64,000 nucleotides of DNA from assembly GCA_900541855.1 (NCBI GenBank), contig UQLD01000001.1, positions 62,001 through 126,000 on the forward strand, given 5' to 3'. The stretch comes from an uncultured Collinsella sp. (lineage in GTDB: Bacteria; Actinomycetota; Coriobacteriia; Coriobacteriales; Coriobacteriaceae). The notes beneath the pieces were generated by a model that searched no databases, had not been told where the DNA came from, and worked only from the letters and a program-made list of their open reading frames with translations. The translations under genes were made by a program, and so were the position numbers. Positions 7,990-16,659 of this stretch are shown here, in pieces; within the stretch, counting starts at the first letter, position 1, and each line of letters starts with the position of its first letter.

Positions 7990-8126
7990 GCTTGGCAGAG
8001 GGGCGGCGAAATATATTAAGTTTGCTGCTCTACAGTCCTGCGCAAGACGGAAAGCACATTAAGTGCTTTCCTTTGCGTGCGGAACTCGCGACAAACTTAA
8101 TATATTTCGCCGCCCCTCTGCCAAGC
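7990..8126. repeat. Cruciform element 1 (137 bp) upstream of the rplC operon
   Basis: Two perfect 34-bp inverted arms (7990-8023 and 8093-8126) enclose a 69-base core. The core holds an inner hairpin GGAAAGCAC-ATTAA-GTGCTTTCC (8049-8071) with flanking CGCAA/TTGCG and AGTCC/GGAACT pairings. The core and the innermost 8 bases of each arm are identical to element 2 at 25263-25399, whereas the outer 26 bp of the arms are unrelated to it. No T-tract follows on either strand, so it is not an ordinary terminator. Between the phosphatase stop and the rplC promoter region no gene is visible. Confidence 0.9.
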
Positions 8127-8170
8127 TCGGGAGACGACACGTTGATGTCTGCTTAACTCTGCTCGCTCAG

Positions 8171-8797
8171 CTAATTTCTTTGTTGGGGGTCCACTATTTG
8201 CTGGAGAGTGAACTTGCATTGCATTGGCTCGCCCTCTGCTTGTAGTTTTTCCTCGTCAAAATCGAAGATCATGATGGCGCAGTTGGGGAGTTTTGTTGGG
8301 AGCTCGAAGCCCTCTGGGGCTGCAGCCTTGATGAATTGGCGGCTGGCGCTGCCGTGGCTTACTGCTAGGAGGGTTTCGATGCCCTCGGCTCCCATGAGAT
8401 TGGTGAGGGTGTCTACCATGCGTTCTTGCAGCGCGCGGCTTCCTTCTCCTCCAAAGGGGACCAGGTCCTCGCCCGGATCCCAGACGTCGGTGGGCAGCGC
8501 GTCGTGCGGGCCTTCTTCGAAGGAGCCGTAGCAGCGCTCGATGATGCCTTCGCAGGGCTCGACTGCTGCGTCCGGGCCGAGGAGCTCGCATGCGACGAGC
8601 TGAGCTGTGTCCATGGCTCGGCCTAAGGGTGATGAGGCCACTTTGTCGGGAACGACGTTGTGGGCTTTGAGCCATGCGGCTGCCATCCCGGCTTGCTGAC
8701 GGCCCAAATCGGTGAGCGGTGAATCGCAACGACCTTGGACGAGCTTTTTGACGTTGAATTCCGTCTGGCCGTGGCGGAGCAGATACAGCTTCTTCAT
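8171..8797 (-). CDS. Histidine phosphatase family protein (phosphoglycerate-mutase-like)
   Basis: The 208-residue protein begins MKKLYLLRHGQTEFNVKKLV. The RHG motif at residues 8-10 supplies the phosphorylated histidine. The second histidine lies in AVSHGSASRQF, and the acidic residue in CYGSFEEG. This is the GpmB/CobC-like branch acting on small phosphoesters in the cytosol. The real substrate (phosphoglycerate, alpha-ribazole phosphate, sugar phosphate) cannot be assigned. It has a good ribosome site (GAAGGGGAG) and no clear operon partner. Confidence 0.88.
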   Translation of the reverse strand: MKKLYLLRHGQTEFNVKKLVQGRCDSPLTDLGRQQAGMAAAWLKAHNVVPDKVASSPLGRAMDTAQLVACELLGPDAAVEPCEGIIERCYGSFEEGPHDALPTDVWDPGEDLVPFGGEGSRALQERMVDTLTNLMGAEGIETLLAVSHGSASRQFIKAAAPEGFELPTKLPNCAIMIFDFDEEKLQAEGEPMQCKFTLQQIVDPQQRN

Positions 8798-8836
8798 AGT
8801 CTCCCCTTCTGTATAACTTGCTTTACCGGCGCAGCC

Positions 8837-9991
8837 CTACTCGTGGGTATGGCCTACGTAGTCTTCATCGATCGTAATCTTGGCAATCGACTTGGGGTAT
8901 TCCGACTCGACCCGTTTCGCCAACGCGTGCTTTAAGTCTTCGGCGTTCATCGCCAAATCCGAGGGTCGCACGCAGTCAAAGATCACGTTGGTGTGCGTAG
9001 GGCCCGGCACACAGCGCAGGTCGTGAATCGAAAGGCGACTATCGATCTCCTGAGCCATTGCGTTAATGCGTAAACGCATGCTCGCCACCTTGGGATCGTC
9101 GGTCACGATGGGATCGTAATGGAGCGTGACGATCATGCCGTCTTCGTTCCTAAACGCCTGCTCAATATTGTCGAGCGTGTCGTGACTTTCCATCGGGCTG
9201 GCTTCGGCCGCCATCTCGGCGTGAGCGCTTGCGAACTTCCTGCCCGGGCCGTAGTCGTGAACCATCAAATCGTGAACGCCCAAAACGCCGGGATAGCTCA
9301 TGATCTTGTCTCGAATGTGCTTGACCAGCTTAGGATCGGGCGTCTGGCCCAAAAGCGGGCTCACCGTATCCTGGATGAGTTCAAAACCGCTCCAGCCAAT
9401 ATAGGCACCAACGGCAAGGCCGACCCAAGCGTCAAGATTGATGCCCGTCACCTGCGAAACAACTGCGCACGCCAGCACGGCACCCGTGGCAAGGACATCG
9501 TTCTTGGAATCCTGAGCCGTCGCATGCAGTGTCTCGGACTCGATACGGTCGCCGAGCTTTTGGTTGAGGGCCGCCATCCAGAGCTTTACGACCATCGAAA
9601 GCACTAGAACTGCCACCAGGGCAAGCGAGAACTCGACAGGTTCGGGGTGGATGACGCGCTCGACCGAGGACTTCACCAGCTCAACGCCAATCAGCAGCAC
9701 GAGTGCCGCCACGACCAGACCCGAGAGATACTCGTAGCGACCGTGGCCGTAAGGATGCTCGGGGTCGGCCGGCTTGCTCGCCAGCTTAAAGCCCAGCACG
9801 CTCACGATATTCGAGCTGGCATCGGACAGGTTGTTCATGGCATCCGCAACAATCGAAACCGATCCCGAAACCACACCAATTGCACCCTTCGCAGCACAAA
9901 GCGCAACATTGGCGACAATACACACCATGCCCGCTAACGTGCCCACACGCGCACGATCGCCCTGTGCGCGCCCAACAATCCACTCGACCAT
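8837..9991 (-). CDS. Cation diffusion facilitator family metal exporter
   Basis: The 384-residue protein has six predicted membrane segments in the first 210 residues and a cytosolic C-terminal domain. Metal-site residues are visible in helix II (DAMNNLSDASSN), the HPYGHGRYEY loop and helix V (HATAQDSKND). These give the D-x3-D and H/D-x3-D pairs of CDF exporters of zinc, iron, manganese or cobalt. The C-terminal domain (GVHDLMVHDYGPG, ASAHAEM) is the dimerising metal-sensing fold and is followed by an extra 90-residue ferredoxin-like segment ending in HTHE. Metal specificity is not evident. Confidence 0.9.
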   Translation of the reverse strand: MVEWIVGRAQGDRARVGTLAGMVCIVANVALCAAKGAIGVVSGSVSIVADAMNNLSDASSNIVSVLGFKLASKPADPEHPYGHGRYEYLSGLVVAALVLLIGVELVKSSVERVIHPEPVEFSLALVAVLVLSMVVKLWMAALNQKLGDRIESETLHATAQDSKNDVLATGAVLACAVVSQVTGINLDAWVGLAVGAYIGWSGFELIQDTVSPLLGQTPDPKLVKHIRDKIMSYPGVLGVHDLMVHDYGPGRKFASAHAEMAAEASPMESHDTLDNIEQAFRNEDGMIVTLHYDPIVTDDPKVASMRLRINAMAQEIDSRLSIHDLRCVPGPTHTNVIFDCVRPSDLAMNAEDLKHALAKRVESEYPKSIAKITIDEDYVGHTHE

Positions 9992-10070
9992 CTACATCCG
10001 CCCCCACGGTACTACCTATATATCTATTGCTCAAACGGATTGTAGTGTAGCCACTTTGTCCTCAAGATAC

Positions 10071-10133
10071 AAAAGGCCGCAGCCCACACGAGCCACGGCC
10101 TTGGAACACGACAAAGGGATCGTCCTTTTGTCG
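10071..10133 (-). terminator. Tandem terminator hairpins after the PTS EIIC gene
   Basis: On the minus strand the first hairpin has arms CGACAAAAGG/CCTTTGTCG (10109-10133). The second, AAGGCCG/CGGCCTTTTG (10071-10102), ends in a short T-tract. They lie 7-70 bases past the EIIC stop. Confidence 0.75.
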
Positions 10134-10140
10134 CACAGGT

Positions 10141-11355
10141 TTATGCGCTTACTTCAGCAGCGCTCGCCACTGTTTCGGGCGAATCGCCTCCGTCCCCCGT
10201 CGCCTGTCCCTTCGCCGGCACCACGCCAAAGCAGTAGCTCAGCGCCGCAGACACCGCAAATGCCGTGCCGCCGGCAGCGCAGCACCACAGCAGGTTCGGG
10301 ATGCCGCCCGTGGCAAAGCCAATGACCATGAGGACATTCGTCATGCCGATGGTATAGGCCGTAACGTGGCCCACGGCCGCAACAAGGCCTCCGACGGCGC
10401 CGCCAATGGCCATGCACGTCAGGCACCTGCCATATTTAAAGCCGCAACCGTACAGCGCCGGCTCGCTTACGCCGCCAAGAACACCCGAGATCGAATAGCC
10501 CAGCATGAGCGTCTTCTCGTCCTTATCCGCAACGCGGAGCGACGCGCCAAAGGGCATGCCCCAAACGGCAAACGTTGCCATCGTCGCGGCGATCAGGATG
10601 CACGAATCCGTTCCCACACTCATAAACTGCGCATAGGCGAGCGATAGGACAACGTTGCTGACGCCGGCGATCTTTAGGAACTCCCAGCCCGCGGCAAGCC
10701 CCATGAGCGTGAGCAGCGACACGATGCCACCGGAATTGCCAAGCATAAACATAAGCTGGCCCAACAGCATGCCCAAATAGCTACCAGCCGGCGCCGTGAT
10801 ACACAGCGAAACCGGAACCATGAAAAGCATGGTCGCAAACGGAACAAACGAAAACGCCACGGCCTTAGGGATAACGCGTTTAAAGAAACACTCCACTCGC
10901 CATAGCACGGGCACCGAGATGAGAACCGGAATAACGGTCGTCGTGTAATCGTTGACCGGCGCGGGAAGCAGACCATACACGGAAGTCATCGATGTCCCCG
11001 TCGTCGATGCGGCATCGACGAGCTTAAGCAGATCGGGCGCAATCAATACGCCGCCCAGCATCATGCCCAGCTGCTCCGAGCAACCGAGCTGGCGAGCGGC
11101 GGCCCAGCCAAGATAGATGGGCAAAAAGTAGTAGCCGGCGTTATAGAGCCAACTGTAGAACAGACGATAGATATCAGAATCGGCAGACCACAGGCCCAGC
11201 ATGCCTTCGCCCATAATGACAGCGACGGTGCGGAACAACGCCGCGCAGACAATAAACGGCAGCGCCGACATCATGCTTTTGGACAGATAGTCCACCACGG
11301 CCATGGCGTTTGATGAAACCGACGTTGTAAACGAGGTGTTAGAAACTTGTAGCAT
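10141..11355 (-). CDS. PTS glucose/beta-glucoside-type EIIC permease, stand-alone
   Basis: The 404-residue membrane protein has about ten hydrophobic segments and the EIIC motif GGVSEPALYGCG (compare GITEPAIYG). EIIC forms the sugar channel of the phosphotransferase system. No EIIB or EIIA domain is fused or adjacent; an EIIA-Glc lies at 45835, and EIIB must be elsewhere. I place the start at the ATG at 11355 (MLQVSNTSFTTSVSS), which has GGGAAAGG upstream; a longer reading frame runs back into accDA but is not EIIC-like. It lies 40 bases after the fatty-acid operon and may be cotranscribed with it. Confidence 0.85.
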   Translation of the reverse strand: MLQVSNTSFTTSVSSNAMAVVDYLSKSMMSALPFIVCAALFRTVAVIMGEGMLGLWSADSDIYRLFYSWLYNAGYYFLPIYLGWAAARQLGCSEQLGMMLGGVLIAPDLLKLVDAASTTGTSMTSVYGLLPAPVNDYTTTVIPVLISVPVLWRVECFFKRVIPKAVAFSFVPFATMLFMVPVSLCITAPAGSYLGMLLGQLMFMLGNSGGIVSLLTLMGLAAGWEFLKIAGVSNVVLSLAYAQFMSVGTDSCILIAATMATFAVWGMPFGASLRVADKDEKTLMLGYSISGVLGGVSEPALYGCGFKYGRCLTCMAIGGAVGGLVAAVGHVTAYTIGMTNVLMVIGFATGGIPNLLWCCAAGGTAFAVSAALSYCFGVVPAKGQATGDGGDSPETVASAAEVSA

Positions 11356-11395
11356 GGAACGCCTTTCCCAATATGACATGCGGGCTGTCCCTTTG

Positions 11396-13120
11396 TCACA
11401 TCGTGCGGTACTGACCGATTGCGCGGTACTTTTCGTAGCGGAGGTTTGTGAGGGTCGCGTCGTCGAGCTGCCCAAGCGTATCGAAGGCATCAAATGCCGA
11501 GGACATGACGGCACCGGCAATCTCCTCATGCGACAGGCCCCTATCGTCAACAATGCCGTCGATGATGCCGAGCGCCAACAGATCGGGGGCCGTGAGCTTC
11601 AGCGCCTCGGCGGCCTCATTCGCGCGCTCGGTATCCTTCCACAGGATCGACGCACAGGCCTCGGGGCTCACGACCGAATAGGCCGAGCTCGAGAGCATCA
11701 GGATGCGGTCGGCCACGGACAGCGCCAGCGCGCCACCAGAGCCGCCCTCGCCTGTCACCACCGAGACAATCGGCGTCTTGAGGCCGCTCATCTCCATGAG
11801 ATTCTGGGCAATCGCCTCGCCCTGGCCGCGCTCCTCGGCACCGATGCCGCAAAACGCGCCCGAAGTATCGACCAGACACAGAACCGGTCGACCAAACTTT
11901 TCGGCCTGGCGCATAAGGCGACGCGCTTTGCGGTAGCCCTCGGGATGTGCCATACCAAAGTTGCGACGCATGCGCTCTTTGGTCGTGGTACCGCGCTCGA
12001 CGGCGATAACCGTCACGGGTCGCCCGTCTTTCCAGCCAATGCCAGCCACCACGGCGGCGTCGTCGCCAAAGTAACGGTCGCCATGCAGCTCCACAAATCC
12101 ATCCAGGCCCAGCGAGATCATCTCGCCCGCCGTGGCGCGATCTGCCGAGCGGGTCTGCTTGACAATCTCGAGCGCGGTTTTTGGTGCGGCCGAGCGCTTG
12201 AACAAGTGTCCCAACTTTTTGCCGCGGCGACCCGTATGCACGATCTCATGCGGTGCCCCCAGGCCGGGCGCGTGCCCTTCGTGCAGCGCCAGCAGCTCGC
12301 CTACCGTGAGCGCAATCTCGCCACGCGGAACGACGGCATCGCAAAAGCCGTGCTCCAGCAAAAACTCGGAGCGCTGGAATCCCTTGGGCAGGCGCTTGTG
12401 CATGTTCTGCTCGATCACGCGCGGGCCGGCAAATGCCGTCAGGGCATCGGGCTCGGCCAGGATAATATCGCCCTCCATGGCAAAGCTCGCGGTTACGCCT
12501 CCGGTCGTGGGGTCAGTGAGCACCGTGATATACAGGCCGCCCGCCTCGCTATGGCACCTAACCGCCGCAGAAATCTTGGCCATCTGCATAAGCGAGGTCA
12601 CGCCCTCTTGCATGCGCGCACCGCCCGAAACGGTAAAGCCGACAACTGGCAATCCCAGCTCGGTCGCACGCTCAAATGCGCGACAGATCTTCTCGCCCAC
12701 CACGGAGCCCATCGAGCCCATCATAAAGTTAGCGTCCATAAAGAAGAGCGCGGTATCGCAACCGCAGATTTTGCCCCTGCCGCACACAACGGCATCGCGC
12801 TCGCCCGAACGCTCGCTCACGCTCTTGAGCTTATCGGCATAGCCGGGAAACGAGAGGAAGTCCTCCGACGCCAGATTGGCATCCCATTCCTCAAACGTGC
12901 CCTCGTCGACCGTCATGCGCATGCGCGTGCGACCGCTCACGCGAAAGTGTTTGCCGCAACGAGGGCAGACCTCGAGGTTGTCGTGCAGGCGTGCCTCATC
13001 GATCACGCGGCGGCACTCCGGGCACTTGATAAACACGTGGCGCGCGGGAAACTCGGCGCACGACTCGGTCATCGGCCCCTCGAGGACGTTGACCGTCTTC
13101 GCTTTTCTATTCATCAGCAT
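11396..13120 (-). CDS. accDA: Acetyl-CoA carboxylase carboxyltransferase, AccD-AccA fusion
   Basis: The 574-residue protein joins both carboxyltransferase subunits. Residues 1-290 are AccD (beta) with a zinc ribbon (CPECRRVIDEARLHDNLEVC) and the SGGARMQEG and GGVTASFAMEGD segments. Residues 310-574 are AccA (alpha), with AHPEGYRKARRLMRQAEKF and GEGGSGGALAL. Carboxyltransferase moves the carboxyl group from carboxybiotin on AccB to acetyl-CoA, giving malonyl-CoA. Separate genes are usual; this fusion fixes 1:1 stoichiometry. It overlaps the accC end by 14 bases, so translation is coupled. Confidence 0.95.
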   Translation of the reverse strand: MLMNRKAKTVNVLEGPMTESCAEFPARHVFIKCPECRRVIDEARLHDNLEVCPRCGKHFRVSGRTRMRMTVDEGTFEEWDANLASEDFLSFPGYADKLKSVSERSGERDAVVCGRGKICGCDTALFFMDANFMMGSMGSVVGEKICRAFERATELGLPVVGFTVSGGARMQEGVTSLMQMAKISAAVRCHSEAGGLYITVLTDPTTGGVTASFAMEGDIILAEPDALTAFAGPRVIEQNMHKRLPKGFQRSEFLLEHGFCDAVVPRGEIALTVGELLALHEGHAPGLGAPHEIVHTGRRGKKLGHLFKRSAAPKTALEIVKQTRSADRATAGEMISLGLDGFVELHGDRYFGDDAAVVAGIGWKDGRPVTVIAVERGTTTKERMRRNFGMAHPEGYRKARRLMRQAEKFGRPVLCLVDTSGAFCGIGAEERGQGEAIAQNLMEMSGLKTPIVSVVTGEGGSGGALALSVADRILMLSSSAYSVVSPEACASILWKDTERANEAAEALKLTAPDLLALGIIDGIVDDRGLSHEEIAGAVMSSAFDAFDTLGQLDDATLTNLRYEKYRAIGQYRTM

Positions 13121-14450
13121 AGAGATGCCCCATCAGATCAGTGTGATACATGCCCGACAAGAACTCGTCGTTTGCCAGCACGTCGAGCTGAAGCTCGCTG
13201 TTTTCGCTCACGCCCTCAATCACGAGCTCGCCCAGGGCCGAGCGCATCTTGCGAATGGCACCGTCACGCGTGGGCGCGCACACGATGAGCTTGCCGAGCA
13301 TGGAGTCGTAGTACGGCGGAACGGCGGCCCCGGTAAACATGGCGGAATCCCAGCGCACGCGCGGACCACCCGGCACACGCAACGCAGTGACCGTTCCGCA
13401 TGACGGCAGAAAGTCCGGCGTTTCGGCATTGATGCGGCACTCCATGGCGTGGTTGCGAACCGGCATGTCCTCCTGCTCAAAGGGCAAAGGCTGGCCGGCT
13501 GCCACGCGCAACTGCCACTTGACCAGGTCGGTATCGGTCACAAACTCCGTAACCGGATGCTCCACCTGCAAGCGCGTGTTCATTTCCATAAAGTAGAAAT
13601 TGCCATCGTCCGAATACAGGAACTCGATGGTACCGGCTCCTTCGTAGCCAACGGCACGAGCCAGGTCACGCGCCGCCTTGTGCATACGGGCACGAATATC
13701 GTCGTGTCCGTCGAGGCACGGCGCGGGGCTCTCCTCGATCAGCTTTTGGTTGCGACGTTGCACCGAGCACTCGCGCTCGCCGAGCGAAAACACATGGCCC
13801 TGCTTATCGGCCATAATCTGCACCTCAACGTGGTGCGCCGGCGCGACAAACTTCTCCATGTAGCACTCGCCGTCGCCAAAAACGGCCTCGCCCTCGGCAC
13901 GCGCCTCGATGAACGCCTTTGCCGCATCTTCCACGCGCTCGACCTTGCGAATGCCGCGACCGCCGCCACCTGCACGCGCCTTGATGAGCACGGGACAGCC
14001 AATGCGCTCGGCCTCGACCGTTGCCTCCTCGGGACTTTTGAGCAAATCGCAACCCGGAACGATGGGCACGCCCGCCGCGGCAGCCGTTCGGCGTGCGGCG
14101 TCCTTGTCGCCCATGCTGTCGATGACCTCGGCCGAGGGACCAACAAACGCCAGGCCATACTTGTCGCAGTCGCGCACGAAGCTCGCCTTCTCGGAAAAGA
14201 AACCGTAGCCAGGATGGATCGCCTTTGCCCCCGACTTTACGGCACAGGTGAGCACAGCGTTGTCGTTGAGGTAGCTCTCGGCAAGACGCGGGCCGCCGAT
14301 GCAATATGCCTCGTCGGCAAGCTGCACGTGCAGCGCGTCCGCATCGGCCGTGGAGTAGACGGCGACGGTCTTGATGCCCATATCGCGGCACGCGCGGATA
14401 ACACGGACCGCGACTTCGCCGCGGTTGGCGATGAGCACTTTGTCGAACAT
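13107..14450 (-). CDS. accC: Biotin carboxylase subunit of acetyl-CoA carboxylase
   Basis: The 447-residue protein starts MFDKVLIANRGEVAVRVIRA, after the ribosome site GGAAGG; an extended frame upstream is not homologous. It has the biotin-carboxylase N domain, an ATP-grasp domain with the glycine loop KARAGGGGRGIRKV, the EMNTRLQVEHPVTE catalytic segment and the C-terminal domain. It carboxylates the biotin on AccB using ATP and bicarbonate. It sits between fabZ and accDA in the operon. Confidence 0.97.
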   Translation of the reverse strand: MFDKVLIANRGEVAVRVIRACRDMGIKTVAVYSTADADALHVQLADEAYCIGGPRLAESYLNDNAVLTCAVKSGAKAIHPGYGFFSEKASFVRDCDKYGLAFVGPSAEVIDSMGDKDAARRTAAAAGVPIVPGCDLLKSPEEATVEAERIGCPVLIKARAGGGGRGIRKVERVEDAAKAFIEARAEGEAVFGDGECYMEKFVAPAHHVEVQIMADKQGHVFSLGERECSVQRRNQKLIEESPAPCLDGHDDIRARMHKAARDLARAVGYEGAGTIEFLYSDDGNFYFMEMNTRLQVEHPVTEFVTDTDLVKWQLRVAAGQPLPFEQEDMPVRNHAMECRINAETPDFLPSCGTVTALRVPGGPRVRWDSAMFTGAAVPPYYDSMLGKLIVCAPTRDGAIRKMRSALGELVIEGVSENSELQLDVLANDEFLSGMYHTDLMGHLYADE

Positions 14451-14460
14451 GAAGCCTTCC

Positions 14461-14883
14461 TTAACTTTCGTGCATGAGTGCAAAAGACATATCGGCGCGG
14501 CAGCAAACCTCACCGTTGACGCTCGCAGTACCCGTCGCAAAGCGGAACGGCCCGCGCGCACGCGTGATGGAGCACACCAGATCAACCGTGTCGCCCGGGC
14601 GCACCGGACGCTTAAAGCGCACCTTGTCCAGACTGGTGTAGAACGGCGTCGCGCCGCGCGCCTCCTCATCGCCCATCAGCAGCACGCAGCAGTTCTGGGC
14701 GAGCATCTCGCACTGAATCACGCCGGGGACAACCGGGTTTCCCGGAAAATGCCCCTGCAAAAAGTACTCGTCGCCCGTAATCGTGATCTTGCCGTGGGCC
14801 TCGTCGCCCACCAGCTCGGCTTCGTCGAGCAAAAGCATCGGCTCGCGATGCGGCAACAGCTTCTTGAGCTCTTCTTTGTTCAT
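14461..14883 (-). CDS. fabZ: 3-hydroxyacyl-ACP dehydratase
   Basis: The 140-residue hot-dog-fold protein begins MNKEELKKLLPHREPMLLLD. It carries the catalytic HFPGNPVVPGVIQCE with the active His and Glu. It removes water from 3-hydroxyacyl-ACP to give trans-2-enoyl-ACP. The ATG at 14883 is preferred to an in-frame GTG nine bases upstream because AGGTG is then 6 bases away. It is flanked by accB and accC, which is a common firmicute-like arrangement. Confidence 0.96.
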   Translation of the reverse strand: MNKEELKKLLPHREPMLLLDEAELVGDEAHGKITITGDEYFLQGHFPGNPVVPGVIQCEMLAQNCCVLLMGDEEARGATPFYTSLDKVRFKRPVRPGDTVDLVCSITRARGPFRFATGTASVNGEVCCRADMSFALMHES

Positions 14884-14892
14884 GGATATCAC

Positions 14893-15369
14893 CTATCCGA
14901 TCCTCATGAGGCAGCTGCCGAACTCCACGAGGTCGCCGTCGGCCACGCAGATCTCGAGCACCTCGCCATCCGCGTCGGCCGTCACCTCGTTGAGAACCTT
15001 CATGGCCTCGATGATGCAGAGGGTCTCGCCGGCCTTGACCTTGGAGCCCACGTGCACAAACGGCTCGTCGCCCGGCGCCGGGGCAGCATAGAACACGCCG
15101 ACCATGGGAGCGGTCACCTCGGTGCCCTTGGGCTCCGGTGCGGCGGCAGGCGCCTGCGCGGCGGGCTCCGGTGCGGCGGCAGGCATGGCGACAGGAGCCA
15201 CCGCCGGAGCAGTCACGGCACCCGGCATAGGCATGGGCACGGCAACCGGCTGTGCGGCGCTCGCGCGCTCGAGTTCGACCGCGGTGCCATCGGGCTCCTC
15301 AACGCGTACGCGCGTGAGGCCGCGGTCCTCCATAACATCGGCTATCTCGGCAAGTCTTTTGGAATCCAT
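14893..15369 (-). CDS. accB: Biotin carboxyl carrier protein of acetyl-CoA carboxylase
   Basis: The 158-residue protein has a short N-terminal domain, an Ala/Pro-rich linker at about residues 40-85, and a biotinyl domain. The biotinylation motif EAMKVLN places the modified lysine at residue 124. It carries the carboxyl group between AccC and AccDA. The ligase that attaches the biotin is probably the divergent birA at 20749, on the other side of fabH. Confidence 0.97.
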   Translation of the reverse strand: MDSKRLAEIADVMEDRGLTRVRVEEPDGTAVELERASAAQPVAVPMPMPGAVTAPAVAPVAMPAAAPEPAAQAPAAAPEPKGTEVTAPMVGVFYAAPAPGDEPFVHVGSKVKAGETLCIIEAMKVLNEVTADADGEVLEICVADGDLVEFGSCLMRIG

Positions 15370-15372
15370 GCT

Positions 15373-16620
15373 CTAGCTCCTCGTATATCTACGCAGCGCG
15401 ATGGCGGCGTTGTGTCCGCCAAAGCCCAGGTTGGTCGAAAGCGCCCAGGTAAGGTCGGCGCGAACCGCGCGATTGGGCGTGTAGTCAAGATCGCAGGCGG
15501 GATCGGGCGTGTGGTAGTTAATGGTCGGCGGCACCACGCCTTGTTCGAGCGCCATGGCGCAGGCCATGACCTCGATGGCGCCCGTGGCACCGATCATGTG
15601 GCCGGTCATCGACTTTGTCGACGAGACGTGCGCGGCGCGCGCCGCGTCCTCGCCGAGTGCACGCTTAATGCCCGCCGTCTCGGACGAATCGTTAAGCTTG
15701 GTCGAGGTGCCGTGGGCATTGATGTAGAGACCCTCGGAAGGCTTGACGTCGCCCTCGGTCACCGCCAGCGATATCGCGCGGGCAATGCCGGCAGCCTCGG
15801 GATCAGGACTCGTGATGTGATAGGCATCATCGGTGTTGCCGTAGCCCACGACCTCGGCATAAATGTGCGCACCGCGCGCCTGCGCATGTTCCATGCTCTC
15901 GAGTACCAGCACGCAGGCGCCCTCGCCCATCACAAAGCCGTCGCGGTCTGCATCGAACGGACGGCAGGCCGTCGCGGGATCGGGGTTGGTGGTCAATGCG
16001 CGGCAGGACGTAAAGCCCGCAACGGCATCGGGGATAATTGCAGCCTCGGCGCCGCCCGCGAGGATCGCGTCGGCATAGCCGTGCTTGATGGCGCGGAACG
16101 CCTCGCCCACCGCATGGGCCGAGGTTGCGCACGCGGTCACCACGGGCAGGGTCGGGCCCTTTGCCTTGTGGCGGATTGCGATATTACCCGATGCCATGTT
16201 GGGGATCATCATCGCGATCATATAGGGCGATGCGCGGCGGGGCCCACGTTCGGCAATCGTATGGACGTTGTCGACGAGCGTCGTCATGCCGCCCACGCCC
16301 GAGCCCACGTAGACGCCCAGGCGCTCGCGATCGATGGCGCCTTCGACATCAAAGCCCGCATCGTGCATGGCTTCGTCCGAAGCCGCCATCGCAAACTGAA
16401 CGCAGGGGTCGAGATGCTTGGCGTCACGCTTGCCAAAGTACTCGTTGCCGTCAAAGCCCTTGACCTCGGCTGCCACCTTGACGGCAAACGCATCGGTATC
16501 GAAGTGCGTAATCGGGCCGATGCCGCACGTGCCGGCGCACATGGCCGCCCAGGTGGCAAGCGCGGTGTTGCCGAGCGGCGACACGGCACCGATACCGGTG
16601 ATTGCAACTCTCTGTTCCAT
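15373..16620 (-). CDS. fabF: Beta-ketoacyl-ACP synthase II
   Basis: The 415-residue thiolase-fold enzyme begins MEQRVAITGIGAVSPLG. It has the nucleophile region VVTACATSAHAVGEAFR (Cys) and the two histidines in NAHGTSTKLND and GHMIGATGA. It condenses malonyl-ACP with the growing acyl chain and is needed for long and unsaturated chains. Several in-frame ATGs lie upstream (to 16638); GAGGAG sits 6 bases before the chosen one. Confidence 0.96.
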   Translation of the reverse strand: MEQRVAITGIGAVSPLGNTALATWAAMCAGTCGIGPITHFDTDAFAVKVAAEVKGFDGNEYFGKRDAKHLDPCVQFAMAASDEAMHDAGFDVEGAIDRERLGVYVGSGVGGMTTLVDNVHTIAERGPRRASPYMIAMMIPNMASGNIAIRHKAKGPTLPVVTACATSAHAVGEAFRAIKHGYADAILAGGAEAAIIPDAVAGFTSCRALTTNPDPATACRPFDADRDGFVMGEGACVLVLESMEHAQARGAHIYAEVVGYGNTDDAYHITSPDPEAAGIARAISLAVTEGDVKPSEGLYINAHGTSTKLNDSSETAGIKRALGEDAARAAHVSSTKSMTGHMIGATGAIEVMACAMALEQGVVPPTINYHTPDPACDLDYTPNRAVRADLTWALSTNLGFGGHNAAIALRRYTRS

Positions 16621-16659
16621 CATGGTCTCCTCATCCAAGCCGTTCTTCGGCCCTGGTTT

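Noticed and set aside
7990..8126. Insertion sequence or MITE with transposase ends
   Set aside because: No target-site duplication is visible, and the arms differ between copies, unlike the fixed ends of MITEs. It is kept instead as an unexplained repeat family.
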